Positions 46,452-58,771 of a stretch of 64,000 bases of DNA are shown piece after piece. This stretch comes from Rhypophila decipiens (lineage: Eukaryota > Ascomycota > Sordariomycetes > Sordariales > Naviculisporaceae). A program made the translations under genes and the position numbers. The stretch's first letter is position 1, and each line of letters starts with the position of its first letter. The DNA is taken from NCBI GenBank assembly GCA_033297075.1, contig MU858201.1, forward strand, positions 28,232 through 92,231. The letters run 5' to 3'. A model generated the notes under the pieces. It was not told the origin of the DNA. It ran no database searches and saw only the letters and a program-made list of their open reading frames with translations.

Positions 46452-47547
46452 TTACTGCTTCAACTTCTTGTTACCCAGGTTAACCAAATCACCCAGCCCA
46501 AAGCCCTTGTCCCAGCCTTTGCCGTTCTGGCGAGCTTCCCGGACGCGCCAAAAGACGGAACCCTTTTCGGAACATCATGTTAGTATGTAGACTGACCCCA
46601 GGCGTATTCAAAACAGATCAAACAAAGCCCACTTACATCATATGTTTGGCGAAGGTCTTCCTTCGACACCTTGCCATCTTTCTGGAGAAGCAGCCAGGTA
46701 GTGCCAAACTCAAAGACAGCCGCAAACCACTGTCATGGTTGTTAGCAGAAGTCACGAGACCCAGAAGATCCATACCTGGATCAGAACATTGAACTTACAC
46801 CAAACGGGTCAACAGCCACACGGTTCCCCTTGATCAGACCAAAGAGTTGACGACCGGACAAAGCCCCCTCGTTTCTCAGGTCGTACCTCGCAAACATATC
46901 CTCAAATGCCTGCGGGATAAACCTCCCCTCGCGATCATACGCCCCGGAGTCAGAGCCATGCTATCTCACGTCAGTCGGCGAGAACTGGAAATGGAAATAT
47001 ATTGTCGATGGGGAGTCATACCTTGGCTTTGTGGATGGTTCCAACATAGATGCGGAAAAACAAGTCTGGGATATACGAAGAACCCAACCTGGTCGGGTAC
47101 GAAAAGCCAAAGTGGATGATGGTCGCCGCGAGGATCGAGAAGAAGATGTTGAATCCAAGCTCCCGGAACCCGACGTATGTGTCTACCGGCCAGATGACGC
47201 CGTCATTGTCGCGATCCCAGTAGAGAACGTGCTGTTGAAGGACTGACTGTAGTTGACAAAAAGAAATGGTCAGTCTCGTGCAGTCATGTTGTTTGGCAGG
47301 TGGTCAAAAAGGGGGGCGAAGGGCTTACATAATCCTTGAGATTGTCGGCATACCCGCCCTCGCTGCCGTTCGGGTGCGTGGTAGACGGGGCCAAGTTGGC
47401 ACGTCCGATGGCGGGCCTCTCGATGTAGGCCTCGGCATCGATGGCTTGTCTGCGCTGGGCCGTGATGGGGGCATTGGCAGCTGATTGGTCAAAGTTGACG
47501 TTTCCAAGAGGATCGTCATGGGCCGTTGACGCGATCGAGGGAGACAT
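46452..47547 (-). CDS. caleosin (putative peroxygenase)
   Basis: Five exons on the minus strand (47329-47547, 47022-47246, 46799-46960, 46637-46729, 46452-46562) give about 269 residues. After intron 1 the protein reads SVLQQHVLYWDRDNDGVIWP: a conserved His (about residue 79) before a calcium-binding EF-hand. Then comes a hydrophobic segment with a proline-knot-like turn (FSYPTRLGSSYIPD), FFRIYVGTIHKAKHGSDSG and a second half with NRVAVDPFGWFAA. These are the standard caleosin features. Caleosins sit on lipid droplets or microsomes. Several fungal and plant members are heme peroxygenases that transfer oxygen from fatty acid hydroperoxides. An alternative start 144 nt upstream (47691) would add a hydrophobic N-terminus. 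The nearby Ppo dioxygenase makes a plausible metabolic partner. Confidence 0.9.
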
Positions 47548-49272
47548 GTTGATCCCGTGATTCCCGTCGGCGTGCGTGTGCCAAGAGTCGAGGGGTTTCT
47601 GATGGAGTTGGCTTGGATGAAAGTTTTCGGCGTGTAAGTGACCAATCAGAAGGGACATTGGGAGAGCTCGAGATCTCGCAATTTTTTCCAATCAGAAAGA
47701 TTGAAGATCCGAGAGAAAGATTCTGAAAGGCGAGCAAAAGGACAAGCAAAAAAAAGGGTTGAGAACCGTTACGTCTTGCTGTCGTGACACTCTCATTCCA
47801 GTGACTTTGTTCGGCCTTCATCTCACCTCATGACGTCATTGAGTCCGGAAGTGGATGGGAAAGAAGCCTCATTGAGCCAACATGTGTAGATAAACGAAAG
47901 CCAGTTCTAGACCACAGCTCCTTCCTGTGACATGTCTTCTAGACTTATTTCTCACTAATTCCCACCTCTTGTATTGTTGTGAGCGACTTCCTACCATAGA
48001 CCCGGGGAGGCACTGGGAGGTTTCCCCTGCATCGGGCTTCACCTGCTGTGGCGCCCCTCTGCTCCACTCAGAAAGACACTAATAGCCTCCGTGAATGCGC
48101 CTTCTGCTGACACCATGTGGCCCATCATCCGCCAGATGGAGAACATTTTGAGATATTCACATGTTAATGTTATGTCAAATTTTGACTGGGGATACACTCT
48201 GGTGAGCTCTTGTCTTGATATCGCTGACAAAGAACCTCCATCACTCCAGGCTTGGCCCCATTATTCAGCTTCTGGCCGCTTCCCGAGACAAGCCACTTCG
48301 TCCGCTCGGGCGGGTCAACAGCCCGGAGACTTTCTCAGCCTCCAAGACAGGGTCTTGATGTTGAACATAACGACGTTCTTTTGAGCTGTTCTGCAATGGG
48401 CTAGTCAAAGAACCTGACTGTTTGATAGACAGATACCGCTCCTATGTCAATGGCATTATGGCCCTCTGGTAGGTGATTCGTGTGTAACTTGATGCCTTGA
48501 TTGTGCTGTCCTTTTAAGTCCGAGGACCGAGAAATACCCGCCAATTGTACCAACAAAGACGCCTAAATTCCGGTGCCCGCGCCGGAAACGACCCACCGGA
48601 CGTACGTTGTTGCGGTCCTGCCTATCAGAATCAGTGTTGAACGAATCCTTCGGCCGCCAAATGGCCAAATCCGTCCTTGCGTTTCCTTGGTGACCCACTC
48701 GGTAGAGTGTACGAAACACACATTGGTAATCCCCTTGTTTGTCATAGTAGACGATCTTGAACACCGGGATCGCGACTACCGTAGCCGCAGGCGTACAGTA
48801 ACCAGTTGATCAATTGTGTTCGGTGATGTCTCACGTAACAAAAGGAAGCCATTCTAACGAAGGCCACGTTATCAGAGTTTTCCGTGTGGTGGCTCGTGGC
48901 TAGTCCACTCAGTCTAACCACAAAGGGGGTAGATCGATGCATTCGTCGCGTTCGTCGTGTTCGTATTCCAACATCAGGACATCAGATAATCGCGAGGAGA
49001 GAGCAACAGGAGCTCTGACCTTGTTACCTTCCTCCATACACTTTCTCGCCAACAGGAAGGCGAAGTGCAGAATAATTAAAAATTCCAGTGGTGCTGTTCG
49101 ACATAAAAAGAGTCTACCACCCACCTCTTTGATCCAGTCCAAAATCTCGTCGTCATCATCGTCATCGCTCACCCCGCTCTCACCTTCAACTTCACCACTA
49201 CATCAACATCCGACTTGAACACGACTCCAAGAAAATACACAAACCCAACTACAACTTTCCCAACAAACAAGA
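47548..49272. other. divergent promoter region
   Basis: Separates the caleosin gene from the NmrA-like gene. On the minus strand 48909-49172 encodes an 87-residue peptide beginning MSDDDDDDEILDWIKEVGG, which could be a small gene but has no recognisable family. Nothing else is seen. Confidence 0.35.
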
Positions 49273-50302
49273 ATGGACAAGAACATCATCACAGTCTTTG
49301 GAGCCACCGGTGCCCAGGGCGGCTCCGTCGCCGACATCTTCCTCACCGATCCGGCCCTGACCATCGACTGGACCGTCCGGGCCGTGACGCGTGACATCCA
49401 AAAGGACTCGTCCAAGAACCTCGCAAAACGCGGAGCCGAAGTCGTTGCTGTAAGTTCGAACGACCTTCCTTCCCTCCTTTCACCAAAAACTTACCAACCA
49501 TACACACTAGGCCGACCTCAACGACGCAGCGTCAATCCGCAAAGCGATCGACGGCTCAACCGCCGTCTTCGCAGTAACCAACTACTGGGAGTCCATGGAC
49601 GCGGCCAAGGAAATTACCCAAGGCAAAGCCCTCGTCGACGCCGCCGCCGCGACCCCCACGGTAAAGCACTTCATCTGGTCCTCCCTCCTCGACGTCAAGA
49701 AGCTCTCCAACGGCGCGCTCCCCAACGTCTACCACTTCGACTCCAAAGCCGCCGTGGAGTCCTACGCCCGCTCCCTGCCCGACTTCCCTGCGACCTTCTT
49801 CATGCCAGGCTTCTACCTGTCCAACCTGCCCGGCCAGACAATCCGGCAATTCGAGCCCAATGGTCCCTGGACTATGACTTTCCCCATCAAGGACTCGGCT
49901 CCCATGCCGTATTTCGATACCAACGACACGGGCTTATTCGTCAAGGCCATTGTTCTGAACCGCGATTCTGTCCTGGGAAAGCGCATCTACGGGGCAACCG
50001 AGTATATCACGCCCAAGGAAATCATCTCCCAGTTTCAGGAGGTTTTCCCAGAGGCTGGCAAGACTGCGGCGTATAATCAGGTCCCGCCCGAGGCGTACAA
50101 GAGTCTCCTCAAGGGAGCGGGCATGCCCGACTTTGCGGCCCAAGAGCTGCTCGAGAATTTCTTGCTGTTTGAGCAGTTTGGGTATTTTGGTGGGGCCAGT
50201 CTGGACGAGACCCACGCTCTTTTGGGCGAGGATAAGGAGAAGCTGACTACTTGGAAAAAGCATGCCCGGGAGTCGAAGAAGTGGGGTGTTGAGATGAAGT
50301 AA
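49273..50302 (+). CDS. NmrA-like NAD(P)-binding protein
   Basis: Two exons (49273-49449 and 49511-50302) joined across a 61-nt intron give 322 residues. The Rossmann start MDKNIITVFGATGAQGGSV carries the GxxGxxG-type loop (residues 10-17). FIWSSLLDVKK, YHFDSKAAVESY (with the Tyr/Lys spacing shifted as in NmrA-type atypical SDRs) and FMPGFYLSN follow. Proteins of this family sense the NAD(P) redox state or act as quinone/enoyl-type reductases; the best-known member is the nitrogen repression regulator NmrA. It sits between the caleosin and Ppo genes and is transcribed convergently with the Ppo gene (stop codons about 360 bp apart). No DNA-binding domain is present. Confidence 0.88.
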
Positions 50303-50658
50303 TTAGATATTACCACAGTGCCTACCTACTTAACCTGCTGGTTGGATTGGGATATCAATGCCTCTATCGAGTGTCAAGGAAAAAGTATATTCAATTCCAT
50401 TGGTATCGAGCAAGACTAGAGGTATTAGTGCTGAACAAACAACGAATCAAACCAAATCATACCAGGCTGTTGTTATCCCCTTGCCTACTCAAGTCCATCC
50501 TTTGTTTTGGCTGTGGTTTTTGTTCCTTTTTCCCAAGTTTGTGCAAGCACCCATTGAACCTTTTCACATTATATCGACAAACAGCACCACAAACAAGCAT
50601 CCATGATCCTCCAATCCTTGTCAACAATGATCCGAAAAGCCTACCAAGTAAAACATAT
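50303..50658. other. convergent 3' spacer
   Basis: Short spacer between the convergent NmrA-like and Ppo genes. Contains only their 3' flanks as far as can be seen. Confidence 0.5.
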
Positions 50659-53600
50659 TTACTCATCCCAGACAATCTTCATAGTAACAGGGAAAGCCGT
50701 CAAAGCACCCCAGTCCTCTCTCAGATAAGAGACAGATCCGTCCTCGTTGGCAATCTTCTTCAAGACGCCCTGAGGCCCCGGCGCCCGTCTGACATTCTTG
50801 CGACGGAACAAGGCGCGGAACATCTCCGTCAGCGCAATGTGACTCACCTCGCGGCCGAGATACCCGTGGGCCTCGGACGGAATGACGCTATAGCTCTCGA
50901 GCGGCCTAGACGGATCAACCTTGTCCGGGTTGGAAAAGTATCGAGCGTCTTGGCGTGCTTGGGCCTGCTTGTGTCTGTGTTAATACTGATGACTCGTCAA
51001 GGCAGTAAAAGAAGAAAAAGGGGGAAAAAGAAACTTACAGCGCTCAAAAGAAGCTTATCCCCTGGTTGAACACGCATCTCCTTGTCCTCCTCCCTAATAA
51101 CCTCCACCGCCCGAGCAGAGCGATACACGCCGGTGATACCGCCCGACAACCTCACGCCCTCGAGCGCATAGCCCAGCAACCGCTTATCTACCTCCTCAGA
51201 CTCGGGCATCCTCGCCAGCTCATGGATCTCGGCCAAATGAGCCTGCCCCTGAGGAGACAAGTAAAAGTCCACCGCCTGGGCAAACACTTCTCCCTGCGTG
51301 GGAACCGTTGCCACGACGATGGGTAGAATCTGACCCCATGCAATGTCATGCTTGCTCAAGCCGACCTTGGACAGGCCACTAATCAGACCAGCACCATAGG
51401 CAGCAAGTGGGTCGTTCTTCTTGGAGGAGCCAAACATGCCCTTGGAAGACTTGACGATCCCCTCGATGACGGTGCCTAGCTGGTTGACCACCGTCCGCGC
51501 AGCCTGCCGGACGGGATATGACTTGACGGGGTCATTGTCGTGGAACAAGGCCGAAAAGATGACAGACAAGACGGCGTACAGCTCGTGGTCGGAGTACACA
51601 CCACCCTTGGGGGACTCTTTGGTGGTGAGTGGCAGACCGAACAAACGAGCTGCGACATGCACGGGAGCGAGATTCCCCACGTCACGAACAAGATCAACCA
51701 GGTTATGGCCTGCCACCTTGCAGCTGTTGGCAGTGAGGAGCTGGTCTGTCACCTTTCTGTAGAATTCTTTGACTTGGGTAGACCAGTTCATCCCTGAACC
51801 AGTGACGAGCTGCTCATGGATAGCCTGGCGTTCGCTGTCATGCGAGGTAGCATCCGCGGAGAGGTTGAACTTGCGGCCTCCCTCGGCCATCAGTGCCTCC
51901 AGATTGGTGTGCCAGCCCGCAGTGTACCGTTCGTGGCTCTCTTGGACCTGCTTGACGGCACTGTAGCTAGTCACCACGGTATGCTTGGCAATCCTGGCAG
52001 GCCGGCTAAAGTCAAACAGATCCGCCCGCTTGAGGTCCTTGAGGATCTTCTCATTCTCGGAGGGAATCACCATCGGGTAGTGTGCGTACACCGAGTTATT
52101 CCGGAAGTGGTCCGGGAAAGCCCGGATGAAGAGCTTGTAGAACACGCACCCGTGGTTGATGTTCAGGTCATACTGCACTTCGTTGTATCCCCAGTTTGTC
52201 AAGGCGCGGGGGTGATACTCGGTGGTGTAGTGGCGATCACCTCTGACCAGGCAGACGGCATCGGAAAGCACCACGCGAGAGATGGTATACGTGGGGCAGA
52301 TACCGACACCCGGAGCCATCGGCCTTTTGTGTTCCTCGGCGACCATGCCGGGGTAGAGCTCGACAAAGTCCGGGTGGTCGTAGAGATGGCGCAAGGAGCC
52401 AGCCACGCCGGGGTCGGAGTTGATGTCCTCGAATGTCTCGTACGGCTTGAGACCAAAGTGCTTGCGGAACTCGTTCAGCCCAGCCACGTTCCACTTGCGG
52501 CTCTGGATGATGCCCAGGATCTCGATGGCGCGCATGGAAGCTGGGACGTTTCGGGCGCCGAAGGAGCCGGCACAGTCCTCGACAGCGTCGCTGATGCAGT
52601 TGACCAGCTCGTCATCGTTGAACTTGCCATCAGAACCTCGCTTGAACTTGGAAAAGGGACGGTCCAGAGGCTCCTCGGGGATCATGGCCTCGAACTTGGA
52701 GAAGCCCATGATCAGTTCGTGGACTGAGATGTCGGAGGCAGGCTTCTTGAAGAGATCAAAGTAGAAGTCTTCGATCCACTTGTCGTCCTTGGCCGAGACG
52801 CACGAGTGCCATCTGTAGCAGAGGTTGAACTCGGCAGAGCAGACATTGCCGGTACCACGCTCGGCGCCTTGACTCGTGCCGACGTCGATGCCCGTGTCCT
52901 GGCGGGGGTCGAGTGTCCAGGTGGTATCGATACGGTTGAGCTGGCAAAAGTGTCAGTAAGAATTGTAGGTACTGGCATTACTCTTGTGGGTCTTACGTTG
53001 ACAATGTTGCGCACATAGTCCAACAGGGTGATGTTGATGTACAACCTGGCATCGTGAGTTAGCAAGGAGCTGAGAAAGAAGCTGTGAGAACACAGGGTCA
53101 ACAGTCACTTACCCACTGGTAACCAGCCTAGCAGTCTGAAACAGATCCTCGTCGTACTTCTTCCACGCAGCCTCGGCCTTCTCTCCTTCGAGATTGTCCG
53201 CGGGCTTGGTGAACTTGCCGTCCTCATTGATGGCGGCAAGCTTCTCACAGACATTATTGTGGAAGCGGTTGAACATGATCAGCAAGACACCCACACCAGG
53301 CGGCATGCCAAGCAGACGCTTGTCAGCAAAGGCATCAGGTTTGAGCTTGCCGTCCTTGAACGTTCGGATGGTGTCTTGCATGGCCTGGTTGCTGCCATAC
53401 AGCGGCGACAGGTCCAAGTAAGACGATGTCTTGTTCTTGGTCATGTCTCGGTAGTCTGTCCAGAAGAGGTCTGACAGCAGCCAGTTAGCACATGTGTCTG
53501 GAGTATCAATGCAAGAAACACAACTCACCGTGGATAATGATACTAGCCCAGTACCAGAGAATGCTCGAAACATTGTTGGGATGTTTCTTGTACTCGTTCC

Positions 53601-54431
53601 GCTTCATGACAGAGTCATAGACCAAAGCTGGGTCTGGCAGAGCACCTTGTCGAATGACATTGGGCCGGACAGAACGTGCGTAGGGGCTTCCAGCGGCGCC
53701 CAGTTGTGGGAAAATGATGTTCTAGAACAAGTTAGTGTGGCCACGCATCGACGAGGGAGCAGAGCTACAAACATTGTAGGAGCCGTCGGCATGTCTGTAG
53801 ACAAACTTGTCACCCAGATACATGGAAGGCGGGTGCTCCAGAGTGTACCACAGCTCGCCCAGGAAGCTGTTGGTCAACTCGACTCTGGTTTTGCTGTGGC
53901 TGGGAAGGTTGGCCACCATCTGGATCACGCGCTCCATGATCATGGTCTTGTCATCGCTGAGTTTCTCCCCCTTGAGCTTGGCCTTGAGCATGTTCTTCAA
54001 CGTCTTGTAATCTGCATGCCATGTCAGTACAGGTCACCCAAAAGTCCCGAGATTTGGCCTGTCAACATACCTGCAAGACGCAACGTCTTCAAGTCGTCCT
54101 TGAATTTGCCCCATCTCTTGTTCTCACTGAATGTGCCCGCTCCTTGTTGGGTGGGCAATGGGTGGACAGTTGCTTGGATAATCTGGCGATGCTCATCAAA
54201 GGCATTGGCAACACCCTCCTTGGTGGGTTTGGTGTGGGCAACCTTTCGTGGTGAGGGCCTTGGTTTGGCTTGACTTGCTACTCTCTCAGACTGGTCCTCG
54301 TGGTTGGACGGGGTGACTGCTTTAGTGCCATTGCTCAGTGGCCCGTGACCATTGGTGCCATTGGTGCCATTGCTACCGTTGACACCGTTGCTGCCACTAG
54401 AGGGCGACTGTTCCTTATCGTAGTTCGACAT
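50659..54431 (-). CDS. fatty acid dioxygenase of the Ppo / linoleate diol synthase family (PpoC-like)
   Basis: Seven exons (54071-54431, 53773-54011, 53529-53721, 53113-53470, 52997-53045, 51039-52940, 50659-50964) keep frame and give about 1135 residues. The N-terminal half is an animal-type heme peroxidase: distal His in ASIIIHDLFWTD (about 264), catalytic Tyr442 and proximal His445 in LCYRWHSC. It should oxygenate oleic/linoleic acid to a hydroperoxide (psi factor precursor). The C-terminal half is P450-like with an EGVR helix motif, but the heme loop reads SEAHGYLGREVSHIAL (about 1065-1080) with Gly-Tyr where family members with an active P450 have a Cys. Loss of this Cys is described for 10R-dioxygenases such as PpoC of Aspergillus, so the protein probably releases the hydroperoxide. 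The N-terminus has an Asn/Gly/Ser/Thr-rich head. Ppo products control sporulation in fungi. Confidence 0.92.
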
Positions 54432-55866
54432 GGCGATGCGCTATGAGGTGATGTCGACCGATGAAGAGAGAACAGCGAGAGCTTGACGGCGACGGTGGAC
54501 GGGTCGATGAAGAAAAGAAAACTGCTAGTGGGGATAATGAAGGTCACGCTCGGGAACAGACAGCTAGCACGGCATGAGCACAACAGCCGCTGAGGAACCT
54601 TACGGAAATTTCCAAGGGTTCATAACTGGCTCTGTACGTTGTGTGATGTCGCGTCCGAAACCCCCAACCACCCGCGGCGCGATCTCCTAGCCACTATGGC
54701 GGGGGTGTCTCACAACTTCAGGAAGGGATTGTCTAGATAATTCACTCTGGGTGTCTAGAGACGCTCGCCGAGCTTTGGCTGCACTCTCGCTAGTCCTCAA
54801 AGACGTATGGCCAGAAGGCCGGCCTGTGAGTCGGTGACAGGCATGGCCGGTTGAGAGTGCATGCCGTCGAGCGAATAAGGACCGCATCCCGAAAGCTATC
54901 TCCAATCCAAGCTGTGCAATGCAGATCACTTGGAGGATCGATGCGCCGAGCTAAGGGTAGTTGAGCGGGTGAGCATCGTGGGACAGGGTTGCTATCCGTG
55001 AATCGCGGCTGCACTAGGGCTACTAGTCGGGGCCTGTGACCTGGCAGTGAGATCGTCCTGCTCGTCTGGGCAAGCTCGGGTTGTACCCGACCCATCTGAG
55101 ACTGTTTTGGGTCCGAATACGGAGAGCGGGAAGAAAAGAAGCGACAAGAAGGGGACGGTCCGCCACTTGGCCAGGGCTGAAACATATCCAATAAAACCAG
55201 CTGAGCAGACAAAGTGCCGATCATTGCAGTCGACTGTCCAAATCGGGAATCCCTTACTTCCCACATGCCAGCTGAAGGCCGAGGGTCTGATATGCTACAC
55301 GGTAGTCATTGGATGTCATAGTTCGAATGCCCCACTGCTGCATGATGGAACTCATCCGAGTAGGTAAGAGACGAACGTAAGGAGCCAATGGGCCAATGGG
55401 AAGTGCATCGACATCTCTTCGCTCCAATTCCATCTTGAACAACTTTCTCTGCGGGCGACTGGGCGTTCGGCAAGACACGGCGCGGTGGACTTGGGATCGG
55501 CATCATGGTGCGAGATGGAGATCGGCCCAGCCTGTGGCCGGTATCATGAGGTCAAAAGGCGAATAGGAGCTTGGGATATGGACTGAGACATTCCCCGCTT
55601 CGTGAGAATGGTGAGCAATTTTCGTCTCGCACGTCTTCCTCACTATAGTGCGATGACGGAAACTTGCATACGTACAAGACGCCAAACCGAGTCTTGAGGC
55701 CCGAATCTAACTGGCCACCTAGGATAAATGTGATGGAAGCCGTGTCTGTCGTCTACCGATGGCTGCTGTGGTGCGTTGCCCAACTTGTAATTCGAACAAA
55801 CTGTATCACCCTCGTGCTACCACATCTCCAGGTTGTTACACGCAGTAGGATCCCGTCTCATACACG
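54432..55866. other. divergent promoter region
   Basis: About 1.4 kb between the divergent Ppo and DUF2235 genes. It probably holds both promoters. No gene recognised. Confidence 0.5.
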
Positions 55867-58028
55867 ATGGATAAGTCGCATCTCGCGCCAGATCCTCGGG
55901 ATGCTCGTCCTCGAGGAAGAAGCACGGAAAGAGAATCAGCGTCTGATCCTCACGAGGAATACTTCTCAGCTTCAACTCAACATCTTCCGTTACCACACAG
56001 CACAATGCCTGAAGGAAAGGACGATGCCCGTGGCCGACGCAAACCACGCAAGCTAGTCCTTTGCTTTGATGGAACTGGAAATAAATTCCATGGCGATGAC
56101 AGTGATAGCAATATCTTGAAGATATTCCGCATGCTCGATCGAACTGCCTCAGATCAGTTCCACTACTATCAACGTAAGTTCCAAATCTCTTCTTCTCACG
56201 ATGAATCCCGAGATTGACATCAGAGATAGCCGGCATCGGTACCTATGTTGTGTCCAACAGTCTCACACACACCAGTACCTATGCCCGTATCAAGTCATGG
56301 TACATGAAGGCCAAAGACTCAGCCATCGGGTCTTCCTTTGACCACCATGTTGTCGGAGGCTATCGTTTCCTGATGCGCTTCTACAACCCCGGGGATGAGA
56401 TTTACATCTTTGGCTTCTCTCGTGGTGCCTACATCGCCCGGTTCCTGGCAGAAATGCTGGATTACTGCGGGTTGTTGAGCCATGGCAACGAAGAGATGGT
56501 GACCTTTGCCTGGAAGGCGTTCTCCAGCTGGCAAAGCCGCCGCGACAATGACACCGAAGAGGGCATCAGGAAGCGCAAAGAGATGTACACCTTTATGAAA
56601 GGCTTCCGGGAGACATTTTCTCGGCCGGTTCGGCGCATCCGCTTTCTTGGCCTCTTCGACACCGTCAACAGCGTCCCGCGCTTCGAGACGGCCTGGATGG
56701 AACGAAGCAAATTTCCATACACAGCAAAGACGAGCGCAAAAGTCATCCGGCATGCCGTTTCAATCGACGAGAGAAGGGCGAAATTTCGCCAGGATCTAAT
56801 ATACCAGAGCGACCAGGCCAAGAAGACGGGCAAAGAACACCATTCGGCCAGTGCCAAGATGCATGAGCTGTCGGAGAAGTACCGGAAGCGCCACAGTACT
56901 GTTGGTGGGCACCCGGCAAGCAAGACAGACAATCGTGGCCGCCGTCCTACCCTTGCCGTTCCGGAAGATGTGGCTCCCTACCGTGCCAGGTCCAGGTCAT
57001 CACGAACACATCGAACTCAGAAGACCGAGGGCTCCGTAAGAGACTTTGCGAACCATGACGGTGTCTCTGAGACGTCCGTTGCGCCTCATCCGCACGATGA
57101 CGATGAGGACGATCCGGCCGAATCCGAGGATGAGCATGATCAGGACATTGACGAGGTGTGGTTTGCGGGCGGGCATGGAGACATTGGCGGTGGATGGGAC
57201 ACTACCCCTGGAGAGAAGCCTGCAAGTCATATTCCTCTGGCATGGTAAGCTTACACGTCAATCTTCTGTATTGCAAATAATTATGGTGTGCTAACGTCGG
57301 CGTTCTGTAGGATGGTCCGTGAGGCGACCAAGGCTGGGTTGACGTTCGACCCAGACAAGGTGAAGGGGCTGGGATGTATGAACTGGGAGGAGGAGGAGGC
57401 GGCTTCGAAGCCACGGTTCACTTGGGAAGACTCGACCGCCACCCAAGCAGACGACCATGCGGACCCTCGTCCAGTTCCTGATATCATGATTAGAGCTCCT
57501 AGTTCCAGCACGCCCAAGCTGTTCCAAAATGCCACTTTCAGCCACGACGAGAAAGCCAACTCTGACAAGAATGTCCGAAGAAAAAGCGAGAGCGAACCAC
57601 CGCTGAGCTTCAAGGACATGATGCATCAATGCCACTGTGCGCGCATTCACGACTCTCTCTCATACGAATGTGGTCTGGGCTGGTCGACTGTGCTTGGCTG
57701 GAAGGTGATGGAGTTTCTCCCACTGCGAAGGATGGATCTGCAACCGAACGGAGAGTGGAAGCCGATTCGATGGCCTCTTCCCTGCGGCGAGGTCCGGGAT
57801 ATTCCTGACGGCGTGCGGGTCCATGGGAGTGTCATCCGACGGATGCAGCGCGACGAGAAGTACCGACCGGGCAACCTGATTATCGGAGGCGGTGGGAGAG
57901 GAGTGCGGTTTGCGAACGACCAGTATCGTCATGAAGATTGGGTTTGTGTCGAGGGCGAAAATGATCCGGTGGGAGAGATCTGGATGAAGAAGAAGGCGGC
58001 AGAAAAAACGAGCGAGAAAGCTGATTGA
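55867..58028 (+). CDS. DUF2235 (T6SS Tle1-like) alpha/beta hydrolase
   Basis: Three exons (55867-56173, 56224-57244, 57311-58028) give 681 residues. The domain start KLVLCFDGTGNKFHGDDSDS, the nucleophile motif IFGFSRGAYIAR and WFAGGHGDIGGG are the signature of PF09994 (DUF2235), the family that includes bacterial Tle1-type phospholipase effectors and many fungal proteins of unknown role. The catalytic Ser lies in GFSRG. Asp and His candidates lie in LFDTVNS and AGGHGD. A polar insert of about 120 residues with an acidic, Asp/Glu-rich stretch lies between the DTV and AGGHGD motifs. Internal Met codons downstream (for example 56004, MPEGKDD) could also be used. No signal peptide, so cytosolic. 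Confidence 0.88.
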
Positions 58029-58771
58029 GTAGTTTGCCTTTCGTGTTGCAGATACGATATGCAGGGAAATGTCGTGGAACAGACAGGTCGGGACTGCAGC
58101 ATGTCGCAAAGCTAGTAGGTTACGAATGATGAATGCTTCTGTTTTGACATTTTGATGGATCTGCTGTACTTGGTGAACCTCGGGCCGGTCACGGCACCGG
58201 TGACATGCCACTTGACCATGTGGAACCGGTCTAGACTTTGGCATTGGGACGGAGATGATGTGATGCTGTACTCCTTCCTTAGGACATGACTGTACCTGAA
58301 GTGTCACCCATCTTACACGTGTTACGTGTATGGGTCCTTCTACGTACCGCACTTACGATTACCTAACATTTCTTACCTGCCTTACTTTGCTTTCCTTTAC
58401 ACGGTTTTCTACTGCTTGAGAACCACTGAAGCAGGTCTAATATCTCATAATTCTCATTCACCTTGATCATGTTTTTGGTCCTCCGTTTTTACCTGCTTTC
58501 TGTCTCCCGATCTGACCAAGATGCAACACCCCGACTCATCTGACAACCGCCACCAAGATGGGTGATGTTTTGAGCCCAAGTGCTGAGCATGGCTTGGATG
58601 GCATGGGTCATATAATGAAGCCCATCAGCAGCGTGGCAGCCATGGCTTGCACAAACGACGGAATACGATGGACTTACAGTGATGGGGAAGTCCGCATCAA
58701 AAGATATTTCATGCCAGCGTCGAGGACTTTTCGGCTCCTCTTCGTGCTCATCACCACAACAGGAAGCAGAG
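58029..58771. other. intergenic spacer
   Basis: Holds the 3' end of the DUF2235 gene and the promoter of the Thr-rich protein gene. No other feature seen. Confidence 0.45.

Noticed and set aside
51816..52727. Plus-strand frame of 303 codons within the Ppo gene
   Set aside because: The opposite strand carries the clear dioxygenase sequence with motifs and introns; this frame has no recognisable feature.
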